64,000 nt of DNA from Nocardioides cynanchi (GCF_008761635.1 NZ_CP044344.1:2046001-2110000), one strand, 5' to 3'; shown: positions 15,521 to 24,286, counted from the stretch's first letter. Notes: a model not told the origin generated them from the sequence alone. Translations and numbers: made by a program.

Positions 15521-17206
15521 ATGACCACCCCCGCTGACGACCGAGCGCAGCGCCGCACCACCCGTCCCTCCGCTCAGCGGGACCCCGCGACACCGCCTCC
15601 CCACGTGCTGCAGCAGGTGAACGGCCGGGTGCTCGACCCCGGCACGGCGCTCGTCGTGAAGGGCGTCTCCCCCGGCTCGACGGTCTACGTCGGTCCCCGG
15701 CTCACGATCAGCCGCACCCTCGACGTGCCCCGGGTCCTCGCCCAGCTGCGCGAGGTCGCCGACGAGCTGGGCTGGGACCTCGAGAGCGAGGACGCCGAGC
15801 GCGAGCTCGCCGAGCACCGCAAGCGTTACGGCCTGGTCCGGGTGGGCATCGGCGTCAAGGACCAGCGGGCCGCGCTGGCTCCCGACGGGTGGGTGCTGCT
15901 CCAGCAGGCGCGTGCGCGCTTCGGGATCGAGGCCATGCGAGGCGTCGGGCTCGATCACATCGTCACCCTGCGCAGCGGCCACGGGGCGGAGCCCACGGAC
16001 CCGTCGAGTCGCCCCATCCACGAGCCGGACACGGTCGAACCCGACCCCATCCACGAACCGGACCCCATCCACGAACCGGACCCCATCCACGAGCCCGACC
16101 CCATCCACGAACCGGACCCGATCCACGAGCCCGACCCGAGCGGGGCCACCTCCTCGGCGGCCGTCGCGTCGTACGGCCGCCAGGGCAGCGGTGGCCGTCA
16201 GCCCGTGACCTACGTCGGCCCGGCTCCCCTGCGACGTCCCGACTGCGAGTTCGAGACCAGCCGGCGACCCGTCGTGGCGGTGATCGACACCGGCTGCGGG
16301 GAGCACGCCTGGCTCGACGGCATCGTGCACATGGACGTGACCCTCGACGGGAACCCCATCGGCTACACCGACGACTCCACCGACCCCGAGCGCTGGCCCG
16401 ACCAGGTCGGCGCGCTCGACGGCGGGATCGACCCCTATGCCGGCCACGGCACGTTCATCTGCGGTCTGGTCCGGCAGGGATGTCCCGACGCGGACATCGT
16501 GGCGTGGCGCATCGTGAGCTCGTCGGGACCGATCATCGAGAGCGACCTGGTCGACGCGCTGTCCGACATCGCCGAGGTCGCCCGCCGCTACCGCGACGGC
16601 GAGGAGGGCGGGCACCCGATCGACGTGCTGAGCCTCTCGATGGGTTACTACCACGAGACGCCCGAGGACGAGCTGTTCGACCCGACGATGTCCGACATCC
16701 TGCGGCTGCTCGGCGAGTGCGGCACGATCGTCGTCTGCTCCGCCGGCAACGACGCGACCGCGCGGCCGATGTTCCCCGCCGCGTTCGCGCCCTGGGCCGA
16801 CGGTCACGGCACGGTTCAGCCGGACGCGAGCTGTGTCCCGGTCGTCTCCGTGGGCGCCCTCAACCCGAACGGCACCGACGCCTTGTTCACCAACACCGGT
16901 CCGTGGGTGCGCTGCTACGCCCCCGGGGCCGCCGTGCTGAGCACCTTGCCGCCGTTCCAGGGCGGGCTGCAGCCGATCGCCCGGACCGTCGCCTACCAGC
17001 GGGTCCGTGAGTCCCTCGACCCCGACGACTACACCGGCCACTTCGCGGTCTGGAGCGGTACGTCGTTCGCCGCCCCCTTCTTCGCCGGGTTGCTGGCCGC
17101 CGACCTCCTGGGCAGCCTCGGGTCAGCCGGATCGCCGGCCTCCCGTGCGGACGCCGTGTCGCGGGGCTGGAACGCGGTGGCTGGTCGGACCGACTTGACG
17201 CCATGA
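15521..17206 (+). CDS. cytoplasmic S8 (subtilisin) protease with a hexapeptide-repeat linker
   Basis: A 561-residue serine protease. The catalytic triad is intact: D256 (VAVIDTGC), H309 (GHGTFICG) and S515 (SGTSFAAP), with the oxyanion Asn at 410 (SAGND). Residues ~30-165 form a separate N-terminal domain that could be a propeptide or inhibitor (VLDPGTALVVKG, YGLVRVGIGVKD). It is joined by five tandem EPDPIH-type repeats (~residues 175-204). No signal peptide or membrane segment is visible, unusual for a subtilisin, so it probably acts inside the cell. The start is ATG 15521 with GGAG upstream. It is followed after 7 bases by the CHAT protease gene, which might activate or restrain it by cleavage. 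Confidence 0.88.
   Translation: MTTPADDRAQRRTTRPSAQRDPATPPPHVLQQVNGRVLDPGTALVVKGVSPGSTVYVGPRLTISRTLDVPRVLAQLREVADELGWDLESEDAERELAEHRKRYGLVRVGIGVKDQRAALAPDGWVLLQQARARFGIEAMRGVGLDHIVTLRSGHGAEPTDPSSRPIHEPDTVEPDPIHEPDPIHEPDPIHEPDPIHEPDPIHEPDPSGATSSAAVASYGRQGSGGRQPVTYVGPAPLRRPDCEFETSRRPVVAVIDTGCGEHAWLDGIVHMDVTLDGNPIGYTDDSTDPERWPDQVGALDGGIDPYAGHGTFICGLVRQGCPDADIVAWRIVSSSGPIIESDLVDALSDIAEVARRYRDGEEGGHPIDVLSLSMGYYHETPEDELFDPTMSDILRLLGECGTIVVCSAGNDATARPMFPAAFAPWADGHGTVQPDASCVPVVSVGALNPNGTDALFTNTGPWVRCYAPGAAVLSTLPPFQGGLQPIARTVAYQRVRESLDPDDYTGHFAVWSGTSFAAPFFAGLLAADLLGSLGSAGSPASRADAVSRGWNAVAGRTDLTP
16043..16132 (+). repeat. five 18-bp tandem repeats inside the S8 protease gene
   Basis: Five in-frame copies of an 18-base unit (GACCCCATCCACGAACCG and close variants), plus a degenerate copy at about 16013-16042. 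Each encodes Asp-Pro-Ile-His-Glu-Pro. The third-base differences between copies indicate protein-level selection. The array forms an acidic, Pro-rich, His-spaced linker between the N-terminal and catalytic domains. Confidence 0.95.
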
Positions 17207-17213
17207 TGAGCGG

Positions 17214-19655
17214 ATGCCGACAGCGGAGGACCTGCGCCAGCGGGCGATGACCGCTGTCCGTGCCGGGAACTTCACCGGGGCACGGTCGATGCTCGAGCGG
17301 GCCAGGGAACGCGCCGGCTCCGACCGTGACCAGCGGGCCCTGATCGGGCTCTCCGACGCCTACGTCGAGGCCGAGCTGCACGGCGCCGAGGCGGGGCTGC
17401 AACGATGTGCGGCCCTGCTCGGGACCACCGGGCTGTCGCCGGCGACGCGGGGCCGGATCCTCTCCCAGCTCGCGCTCCTCCACCTGCGCGCAGGCGACGC
17501 CGGGGCCGCCGAGACGTCGATCTCCCAGGCCATCCCCCTGCTCGGAGGCGAGCCGGAGCACCTGGGCCGGGCCTACCTCACCCGCGGCAACCTGCACCTG
17601 CACCGTCGCGAGCCCCTGGCCGCGGTCTCCGACTTCGAGGCCGCGCGGGACCACTACGCCCAGGCCGACATGGCGGAGTCGTCGGGCAAGGCCGAGCACA
17701 ACATCGGGTACGCCCACCTCCTCCTGGGAGACCTGGTCACCGCCCTGCGCCACATGGACGACGCCAAGGGCACCCTGAGCCCGATGACGTTGGTGATGCA
17801 GTCCACCACCAACCAGGACCGTGCCGAGGTGATGCTCGCGGCCGGCCGTCCGCGCGAGGCCGCGCGAGCGCTGGAGGCGGCCGCCGCGGCGTACGGCGCG
17901 CAGGGTCTGCGCCGGTTCCAGGCGGAGTCCGAGCTGGTGCTCGCCAAGACCCTGCTGCGCCAGGACCCTGCCCGGGCCCGGGTCATCGCCCGGCGCGCCG
18001 CTCGCCGCTTCACGGGGCATGGGAGCCCGACCTGGGCGCTGCGCGCCGACGCGCTCGCGATCGTCGCCGAGATCGAGGCCGGCGGCACCGGCCGGGCGCT
18101 CCTGACGCGCGCGGACGAGCTGGTCGAGGTGCTGCGGCTCAACGACCTGCGCGAGGAGGCCGACCAGCTGAGCCTGGTCGCCTGCCGACTCGTGCTGCGC
18201 AGGGGAGACACGGGTGGCGCGGCCGCCCGCCTGTCGCGGCTGCGGGTGACCCGTCGTCACTCGATCGCCCATCGGCTGCTCAGCCACGAGGTCCGGGCCG
18301 ACCTCGCCCTGGCCAACGGTCAGCACAGCCGGGCCCGCCGCGAGGTCACCTCGGGGCTGGCGGCGGTCCACGCCTGGCAGTCGTCCTTCGGCAGCCTCGA
18401 CCTGCAGAGCACCCTGGTCGGTCACGGCCGCGGGCTGGCCGGCCGCGGACTCGACTCCGCACTCGGGGACGGTCGCCCGCACGTGGTCTACGAGTGGTCC
18501 GAGCGGGCCCGGGCCCTGGTGAGCCGGGTGGCGCCGGTCCGGCCGCCACCGGACGAGGCGATCGCTGCCGACCTGAGCCTGCTCCGCCAGCTCCCCGAGG
18601 GCGACCGGACGCGGGTCGAGGTGGCCGAACGGATCGCCCGGCACAGCTGGTCGGCGCCCGGTGGCGGAGAGATCGGTGAACCGGCGGCGCTCGACGAGCT
18701 GATGGCCGGGCTCGGCTCGGACTCGGCGCTGGTCGCCTACGTCGTCCGCCCCCACCGCACGGCCGCCCTCGTCGTCACCGACGGTCGGGCGACCGTCGTA
18801 CCACTGGGTGACGGCGCAGGCCTGCGGAACCGGCTGGACTCCATCGCGGCCGACCTCGACATGGCGGCCTCACGCACCGAGGGTCCGATGGCCGAGGCCA
18901 TCCGGAACTCCCTCGCCCGCAACCTCGCCTGGGTCGGTACGACGCTGGTGGAGCCCGTGCTGCCGCTGCTCGGCGACCGTCGCGTCGTCCTGACTCCGTC
19001 GGGAGTGCTGGCCGGGACGCCGTGGACGCTCCTGCCCGGACTGGTCGGGCGCCCGCTCACGATCGCCCCCTCCGCGACGCGCTGGCTGCAGCTCCACGCG
19101 GAGGCCGAGGTCGGCACCCGGGTCGGACTGGTCGCCGGGCCGCGGGTGGCGCGTGCCGAGGAGGAGGTGACGCGCGCCTGCCACGCCTGGACGGGAGCCG
19201 AGGTCCTGACCGGGCCGGCGGCCTCGTCGGCGCAGGTGGCCCAGCTGGCGCAGCGGGTCGACCTGCTGCATCTCGCGGGCCACGGCCGGCACTCCGGGGA
19301 GAACCCGCTCTTCTCCGCCGTGGAGCTGGCCGACGGGCCGTGGTTCGGCTACGACATCGACGCCCTCGCGCACACCCCCGAGACCGTCGTGCTGTCGGCC
19401 TGTGAGCTCGGCCGGGTCTCGGTGCGCTCCGGCGAGGAGGCCGTGGGCATGACCGCCGCGTGGCTGCACGCCGGGGCGCGGCACGTGCTGTCCTCGCCCG
19501 CCCTGGTCGCCGACGAGGTGGCCTGCGAGGCGCTGGCCCGCTGGCACGTGCTGGTCGCCGGTGGGGCCGCCCCCGCGGTGGCTCTCGCCGAGGTCGGCGC
19601 GGAGCCGCGGGACGGCCCGCCCCTGCCGTTCCTGTGCTTCGGCGCCGGCTGGTGA
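17214..19655 (+). CDS. TPR-CHAT protein, caspase-like protease
   Basis: An 813-residue protein. Residues ~1-430 are helical TPR repeats (GLSDAYVEAELHGAEAG, LGRAYLTRGNLHLHRREPLAAVSDFEAARDHYA, NIGYAHLLLGDLVTALRHMDDAK), a likely sensor or scaffold. Residues ~510-813 are a CHAT domain with the caspase dyad His690 (LLHLAGHGRH) and Cys730 (VVLSACELG) intact. CHAT proteases are the effector in TPR-CHAT/Craspase and bacterial gasdermin systems. The start is ATG 17214, 7 bases after the S8 stop, with no clear Shine-Dalgarno, so translation is probably coupled. It is the last gene of the sigma-linked operon. A proteolytic cascade with the S8 partner is inferred. Confidence 0.88.
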   Translation: MPTAEDLRQRAMTAVRAGNFTGARSMLERARERAGSDRDQRALIGLSDAYVEAELHGAEAGLQRCAALLGTTGLSPATRGRILSQLALLHLRAGDAGAAETSISQAIPLLGGEPEHLGRAYLTRGNLHLHRREPLAAVSDFEAARDHYAQADMAESSGKAEHNIGYAHLLLGDLVTALRHMDDAKGTLSPMTLVMQSTTNQDRAEVMLAAGRPREAARALEAAAAAYGAQGLRRFQAESELVLAKTLLRQDPARARVIARRAARRFTGHGSPTWALRADALAIVAEIEAGGTGRALLTRADELVEVLRLNDLREEADQLSLVACRLVLRRGDTGGAAARLSRLRVTRRHSIAHRLLSHEVRADLALANGQHSRARREVTSGLAAVHAWQSSFGSLDLQSTLVGHGRGLAGRGLDSALGDGRPHVVYEWSERARALVSRVAPVRPPPDEAIAADLSLLRQLPEGDRTRVEVAERIARHSWSAPGGGEIGEPAALDELMAGLGSDSALVAYVVRPHRTAALVVTDGRATVVPLGDGAGLRNRLDSIAADLDMAASRTEGPMAEAIRNSLARNLAWVGTTLVEPVLPLLGDRRVVLTPSGVLAGTPWTLLPGLVGRPLTIAPSATRWLQLHAEAEVGTRVGLVAGPRVARAEEEVTRACHAWTGAEVLTGPAASSAQVAQLAQRVDLLHLAGHGRHSGENPLFSAVELADGPWFGYDIDALAHTPETVVLSACELGRVSVRSGEEAVGMTAAWLHAGARHVLSSPALVADEVACEALARWHVLVAGGAAPAVALAEVGAEPRDGPPLPFLCFGAGW

Positions 19656-19943
19656 GGAGTTTTTCCAGCCGCCACGTATCACCGGAGCGTCGGGCGACTC
19701 TTTGTACGTCAGAGGCCGGGGGACGCTGATTCGGGGGGACAGCGTGCCCCGGCCCCGCGGGGAGAGCCGCTGTTCGAGAGCCTGGCTCACGGACCGGGTC
19801 GCAGGTGTTCGGGGGGGCACCGCGACCCGGCCTCCCGCGTCGCGGGGGCTGACCCGTTCGCGCCGGAATATGCTGTGCGCAGGCTGTGCATCCTCGCGCC
19901 CGCACACAGTTGCCGCACAGAAGGCCTCCCTAATCTCCGGCGG
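19656..19943. other. 288-base gap after the CHAT gene
   Basis: No gene is supported here. The nine-base string CACGTATCA at 19673-19681 also occurs 40 bases before the operon's first gene (14370-14378). From about 19870 to 19920 there are CTGTGC/GCACAG repeats in both orientations (two CTGTGC, then GCACAC and GCACAG), a possible operator or attenuator for the DUF2231 gene. Confidence 0.5.
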
Positions 19944-20468
19944 ATGACCATCAACGGCATCCCCCTGCACCCCCTCGTCGTCCACGCGGCCGTCGTCCTC
20001 GTGCCGCTCGCTGCCCTGTTCGCGATCGCGTACGCCGTGTTGCCCTCGCGGCGCTGGCAGACCCGCACGCCGGCGGTCGTCCTCGCGGTCGTGGCCGCGG
20101 TCTCGGTGTGGCTCGCGGCGGCCACCGGCGACAACCTCAAGAGCCGCCTCCACGAGGACACCTCCCTGATCCAGACCCACGAGCACTGGGCCGGCCTGCT
20201 CCAGGCCGCCACGTGGGTCCTGGCGGCCCTGGTCGTCGTGGCCTGGTGGTCGCTCCCCCACCACAACCCCCTCCCCGACAAGGACCACAAGGAGGGCGTG
20301 ACCACGCTGGCCAAGCCGCTCGTCGTTCTCCTGCCGGTCGCGGCCGTGACCGTGCTGGTGCTGGTCGTGCTGACCGGTGACGCCGGCGCCCGTGCCGTGT
20401 GGGGCACCGGCGGCCGCAACAGCGGCGCGTCGGCTCCGCCCGCTGCCGCGGTGAGCGGGACCCGCTAG
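19944..20468 (+). CDS. DUF2231 membrane protein
   Basis: A 174-residue integral membrane protein with about four helices. It begins with the family hallmark GIPLHPLVVHAAVVLVPLAALFAIAYAV, has a second helix pair (AVVLAVVAAVSVWLAAATGDNL), a His-containing segment (HEHWAGLLQAATWVLAAL), and ends with a short Ala/Ser-rich tail. The conserved HPLxVH element suggests heme or metal handling, but the function is unknown. The start is ATG 19944. It converges on the SET-domain gene, with the two stops overlapping by four bases. Confidence 0.85.
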   Translation: MTINGIPLHPLVVHAAVVLVPLAALFAIAYAVLPSRRWQTRTPAVVLAVVAAVSVWLAAATGDNLKSRLHEDTSLIQTHEHWAGLLQAATWVLAALVVVAWWSLPHHNPLPDKDHKEGVTTLAKPLVVLLPVAAVTVLVLVVLTGDAGARAVWGTGGRNSGASAPPAAAVSGTR

Positions 20469-20980
20469 TCCCCCTGGGCGTCGATCAGCCGCTGGACGTA
20501 CGGCGTCCAGTGGCCGGCGTACCTCCGCTGGAGCTGCGGGATCCGCCAGTCGGTGCCCTCGACCATCTGCCGGCAGCGGTAGCTCTGGCAGTGGCAGCGC
20601 AGCACGAAGTCGGGATCGACGACGCTCATGGCGTAGTCGTGCAGCAGCTCGGCACCGTCGGGCACGTCGACCAGCGTGGCCAGGGAGTAGGCGTCGACCC
20701 AGCCCAGGTCGGGATCGCAGGCGTGGTTGGCGAAACGGTTGTCGCTTCCGGGCGCCAGCAGCAGATGCAGGTCGTCGTCGACCACCACGCTGTCCACCGA
20801 CGACGTGCCGGCGGCGAGCAGCCCGCGCAGCTCGGCGGTGTCCACGAGCCTGCCGCCGAGCCGCGAGACCACCGTGCCGGCCGGCAGGTCGGCGGTGGCG
20901 AACAGGCCCCGCCCGGCGACCTCGGAGGGCCTCACCTCGACGGCGGGGTGGAGCCAGCTCTCGGGCATCGGGTCGGGCAC
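20465..20980 (-). CDS. SET-domain protein (putative lysine methyltransferase)
   Basis: A 171-residue small SET-fold protein. The family order is complete: AGRGLFATADLPAGTVVSRLGG (SAM-site start), DNRFANHACDPDLGWVD (NHxCxPN-like core), AELLHDYAMS (catalytic Tyr region) and the post-SET cysteines CHCQSYRCR. Such proteins methylate lysines in eukaryotes; bacterial ones have few known substrates (ribosomal, HU-like or host proteins). I use GTG at 20980; ATG 20968 (MPESWLHPAVEV) is an equal alternative. The gene ends at the convergent DUF2231 gene. It lies immediately downstream of the phytanoyl-CoA dioxygenase-like gene. Confidence 0.85.
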   Translation of the reverse strand: MPDPMPESWLHPAVEVRPSEVAGRGLFATADLPAGTVVSRLGGRLVDTAELRGLLAAGTSSVDSVVVDDDLHLLLAPGSDNRFANHACDPDLGWVDAYSLATLVDVPDGAELLHDYAMSVVDPDFVLRCHCQSYRCRQMVEGTDWRIPQLQRRYAGHWTPYVQRLIDAQGD

Positions 20981-21006
20981 CCTGCGAACCTAGCCCGAGG
21001 TGCTGG

Positions 21007-22191
21007 TCACGTCGTACGCCGGGCGGCGTAGCCGTCGAGCACGGCGTCGAGGTCGCCGGGCGAGACCCCCGTCGCGAGGGCCTCTGCAGCCAGCTCGGCC
21101 TGCGAGGCGGGCGTCATGCCGCCGACCGGCTGGTCGAGGTCGAGGTTGGTCGGGAACGGGTAGCCCTCGGCGGCCGCGGCCAGCGCGTGACCGAGCGCGT
21201 CCGCCGACCAGCCGGCGGCTCGGCGCTCGAGCAGCACCGGGTAGATCGCCCGCAGCACGCGGTCCCGGTCCACCGCCTCCATCGCCCGGCCGAACGGTGA
21301 GGACACCTGGAGCAGGTTCGCCACCCGCTGGATGTCGGCGGAGACGTTGGTGCCGGCGCCGTGGAAGAGCGCCGGGTTGAAGAAGGCGGCGTCGCCCTTG
21401 GCCAGCGCGAGCTGCACATGGTGCGACGCGAAGTGGTCGCGGAACTCCGGGAGGCGCCAGGCGAGGTAGCCCGGCACGTACTGGTGGGAGTAGGGCAGGT
21501 ACATCGTGGGGCCGCTCTCGACCGGCATGTCGGAGTGCGCGACCGCGCCCTGCAGGGTCAGCACCGGCGAGAGCAGGTGGACGTGGGCGGGGTAGCCCTC
21601 GACCACCGTGTTCTCGAGGAAGCCGAGGTGGTAGTCGCGGTGCGGGTCCTGTGCCTGTCCTCCTGGTCGTACGACGTTGACCTGCGAGGTGACCTGGTAG
21701 CCCGGACCGAGCCACGCCCGGGCCACGAGCGCGACGACGTCGTTGGCGTAGTAGTCCACGAACGTCCCGGGGTCGCGGACGGCGAGCTTCTCCAGCGCGT
21801 TCCACACCCGGTCGTTGGCGCCGGCCTTGGCGAAGTGGTCGCCCTTCGCGCCGCCCACGGCTCTCTCGTCGGCGATCATCGCGTCGAAGGCGGCGGTGGC
21901 CCGGTCGACCACCGAGGTGTCGGGGAAGGCGCCGCGGATCGCGACCACCCCCGGCCCGTCGGTGAGGGCGCGGACCAGCTCAGCGGCGACGGTGTCCTCC
22001 CCGTCGGGGCCCGCCACCTCCGCGCGCAGCCGCGCCGCGTCGTACACCAGGACGCGGTCGACCACCTCGGCGGCGAGCGGAAACTGCTCCGGATCGGTCG
22101 CTCGCTCGACCAGGGTGGCGAAGTCGTCGAGCCGGCAGTCCGCGGTACGCAGGCGGGCGGGTCGGTGCGTCAGGACGGGCGGTACGGACAT
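21007..22191 (-). CDS. phytanoyl-CoA dioxygenase family Fe(II)/2-oxoglutarate oxygenase
   Basis: A 394-residue double-stranded beta-helix oxygenase. The Fe(II) triad can be read as HRDYH (H-x-D) near residue 190 and the distal His in FHGAGTNVSADIQR, with the Arg of that block for 2-oxoglutarate. It probably hydroxylates a small metabolite; PhyH relatives act on compounds from phytanate to siderophore and ectoine precursors. The start is ATG 22191 with AGGAG 8 bases upstream. The SET gene follows after 26 bases in the same direction, so they may be co-transcribed, but no functional link is obvious. Confidence 0.85.
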   Translation of the reverse strand: MSVPPVLTHRPARLRTADCRLDDFATLVERATDPEQFPLAAEVVDRVLVYDAARLRAEVAGPDGEDTVAAELVRALTDGPGVVAIRGAFPDTSVVDRATAAFDAMIADERAVGGAKGDHFAKAGANDRVWNALEKLAVRDPGTFVDYYANDVVALVARAWLGPGYQVTSQVNVVRPGGQAQDPHRDYHLGFLENTVVEGYPAHVHLLSPVLTLQGAVAHSDMPVESGPTMYLPYSHQYVPGYLAWRLPEFRDHFASHHVQLALAKGDAAFFNPALFHGAGTNVSADIQRVANLLQVSSPFGRAMEAVDRDRVLRAIYPVLLERRAAGWSADALGHALAAAAEGYPFPTNLDLDQPVGGMTPASQAELAAEALATGVSPGDLDAVLDGYAARRTT

Positions 22192-22424
22192 CGACGTCTC
22201 CTGGGCGGGGTCCGGCGGCGAGCGGTGCCCCCAGACTAGGCCGCACCGGAGCGGACGCTCAGGTGGAGCGTCGGTGGTCCCGTCTGCGCTCGCCATCATC
22301 TTCCAGTGGGGCGTTCTGGGCGTGGTTGTGCGCGTTCGGTGCTCCCAGGGAGCGACTTGGTGTAAAGTGAACGCGAGATGAACGCCGCGTGAACAACCGT
22401 GGCCAGAGCTGACGGAGCCCGAGC

Positions 22425-22556
22425 ATGCAGCACGACGACCGCCCCACCCTGATCCAGACCTGGATCCTCGTGTCCGACGAGCGCGGAGAGCGACTCGAGG
22501 CTCGCTGGGTCGTGGAGAGCAGCGTCGACTCCGGCCCGCTGCACGAGGCCGCCTGA
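22425..22556 (+). CDS. small acidic protein, 43 aa
   Basis: A 43-residue open frame beginning MQHDDRPTLIQTWILVSDERG with a matching GGAG 8 bases upstream. The pattern 'P-T-L-I-Q-T-W ... D-x-x-G-x-R-L-E-A-R-W-V' recurs, as I remember, in small proteins of other actinobacteria. It is predicted cytoplasmic; no function is known. The gap before it (22192-22424) holds direct repeats around GTGAAC, ATGAAC, GTGAAC (about 22365-22395) and a four-codon minicistron ATGAACGCCGCG that could be a leader. Confidence 0.5.
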   Translation: MQHDDRPTLIQTWILVSDERGERLEARWVVESSVDSGPLHEAA

Positions 22557-22583
22557 CCCGGACCGCGATCCGGGCCGTCCGGC

Positions 22584-23753
22584 TCAGAGCTCCGACTGCA
22601 CCCCGGCCAACAGCTGGCGGGCGATCACGATCCGCTGCACCTGGTTGGTGCCCTCGTAGATCTGGGTGATCTTGGCGTCGCGCATCATCCGCTCGACCGG
22701 GTAGTCGCGGGTGTAGCCGTAGCCGCCGAGCACCTGGACGGCGTTGGTCGTGACCTCCATCGCGACGTCCGAGGCGAAGCACTTGGCGGCGGCGCCGAAG
22801 AACGTGAGGTCATCATCGCCCCGCTCGGAGCGACCCGCCGCGGCGTAGGTGAGCTGCCGGGCGGCCTCGACCTTCATGCCCATGTCGGCGAGCAGGAACT
22901 GCAGGCCCTGGAACTCCGCGATCGACTTCCCGAACTGCTGGCGCTCCCGGGCGTAGCCGAGGGCGAAGTCCAGCGCGCCCTGGGCCACCCCGACCGCCTG
23001 GGCGGCGATCGTGATCCGGGTGTGGTCGAGGGTCTTCATCGCGGTCTCGAAGCCGGTGCCCTCCGCCCCGATCATGCGGTCGCCGGGGATCCGCACCCGG
23101 TCGAGGTACACCTCGCGGGTCGGGCTCCCCTTGATGCCGAGCTTCTTCTCCTTGGCGCCGAAGCTGACTCCCTCGTCGGACTTCTCCACGACGAAGGCCG
23201 AGATGCCGCGCGCCCCCTTCTCCGGGTCGGTCACCGCCATCACCGTGTAGAACTCGCTGACCCCCGCGTTGGTGATCCACCTCTTCACGCCGTCGAGCAC
23301 CCAGTCGTCGCCGTCGCGGACCGCGCGACACTTCATCGCCGCCGCGTCCGAGCCGGCCTCGGGCTCGGACAGGCAGTAGGAGAAGCCTCCCTCCCCCGCC
23401 GCGAGCCGGGTCAGGTACTTCTTGCGCAGCTCCTCCGAGCCGCTCAGCATCACCGGCAGCGAGCCCAGCTTGTTCACCGCGGGGATCAGGCTGCTGCTCA
23501 TGCAGACCCGGGCGATCTCCTCGATCACCAGCACCGTGGCCAGGGCGTCGGCCCCGGCGCCGCCGTACTCCTCGGGCACGTGGGGCGCGTGGAAGTCGGC
23601 CGCCTGGAGCGCCTGGGCGGCCTCCTCGGGGTAGCGCGAGTCCTCGTCGACCTCCGCGGCGTACGGCGCGACCTTGGCCGCGCACACGTCACGGACCGCC
23701 TCCCGGATCGCCTGGTGCTCCTCGGACAGCGCAAACATCGGGAAGTCGGCCAT
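22584..23753 (-). CDS. fadE25: acyl-CoA dehydrogenase, FadE25-like
   Basis: A 389-residue FAD flavoprotein that introduces the alpha,beta double bond in acyl-CoA; FadE25 has been linked to lipid or branched-chain breakdown. I recognise the close match to M. tuberculosis FadE25: same length, [63 protein letters not shown], and the end [16 protein letters not shown] containing the catalytic Glu. The start is ATG 23753. It sits upstream of CoA-binding and purE-purK genes, the same order as in the M. tuberculosis chromosome (fadE25-purE-purK). Confidence 0.9.
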   Translation of the reverse strand: MADFPMFALSEEHQAIREAVRDVCAAKVAPYAAEVDEDSRYPEEAAQALQAADFHAPHVPEEYGGAGADALATVLVIEEIARVCMSSSLIPAVNKLGSLPVMLSGSEELRKKYLTRLAAGEGGFSYCLSEPEAGSDAAAMKCRAVRDGDDWVLDGVKRWITNAGVSEFYTVMAVTDPEKGARGISAFVVEKSDEGVSFGAKEKKLGIKGSPTREVYLDRVRIPGDRMIGAEGTGFETAMKTLDHTRITIAAQAVGVAQGALDFALGYARERQQFGKSIAEFQGLQFLLADMGMKVEAARQLTYAAAGRSERGDDDLTFFGAAAKCFASDVAMEVTTNAVQVLGGYGYTRDYPVERMMRDAKITQIYEGTNQVQRIVIARQLLAGVQSEL

Positions 23754-23834
23754 GGCCCCAGATTCTACGGTCGCTGAGGGACCCGGTCCGGCCGCGAGCA
23801 CGAGGGATTGGTCACGCACTCCTAGGCTGGATCC

Positions 23835-24272
23835 ATGGACGACTGGCAGCGCACGGAGTGGGTCGACCTGATGCTGGACGAGTGCCGGACCTGGGCCGTG
23901 GTGGGCCTGTCCGGCAACCCGGACCGTACGGCGTACGAGATCGCCGCCCTGCTGCAGCGCCGGGGCAAGACGATCGTGCCGGTCCACCCGCGGTTCGCCG
24001 ACGACGGGGTCGACCCGGCGGGCGAGGTGCTCGGCGAGCGCGGCTACGCGACCCTGGCCGACGTGCCGTTCCCGGTCGGCGTGGTCGATGTCTTCCGCCG
24101 CTCCGAGGCGGCCGGTGAGTTCGCCGACCAGGCCGTCGCGATCGGAGCGCGCGGGGTCTGGCTGCAGCTCGGTGTGGTGGACCCCGACGCGTTCCGTCGT
24201 ACGACGGCGGCCGGCGTGCCGATGGTGATGGACGCCTGCCCGGCGATCGAGTGGCGCCGGCGCACCGGCTGA
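23835..24272 (+). CDS. CoA-binding domain protein (YccU type)
   Basis: A 145-residue protein consisting of one Rossmann-like CoA_binding_2 domain. The N-terminal nucleotide loop is [33 protein letters not shown], and the C-terminal half includes [35 protein letters not shown] and [11 protein letters not shown]. Its biological role is unknown; homologues bind CoA thioesters. The start is ATG 23835, with no strong Shine-Dalgarno. A clean hairpin terminator follows immediately. It is divergent from fadE25 with an 81-base gap, so CoA-linked regulation is possible but unproven. Confidence 0.82.
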   Translation: MDDWQRTEWVDLMLDECRTWAVVGLSGNPDRTAYEIAALLQRRGKTIVPVHPRFADDGVDPAGEVLGERGYATLADVPFPVGVVDVFRRSEAAGEFADQAVAIGARGVWLQLGVVDPDAFRRTTAAGVPMVMDACPAIEWRRRTG

Positions 24273-24286
24273 CCGGTTCACCGGTC
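24271..24286. terminator. hairpin after the CoA-binding gene
   Basis: GACCGG-TTCA-CCGGTC, a perfect six-base stem with a four-base loop, starting on the stop codon (24270-24272). No U-run follows. Confidence 0.6.

Noticed and set aside
16043-16132. CRISPR-like tandem repeat
   Set aside because: The 18-base units are head-to-tail without spacers and lie in frame in the S8 gene.
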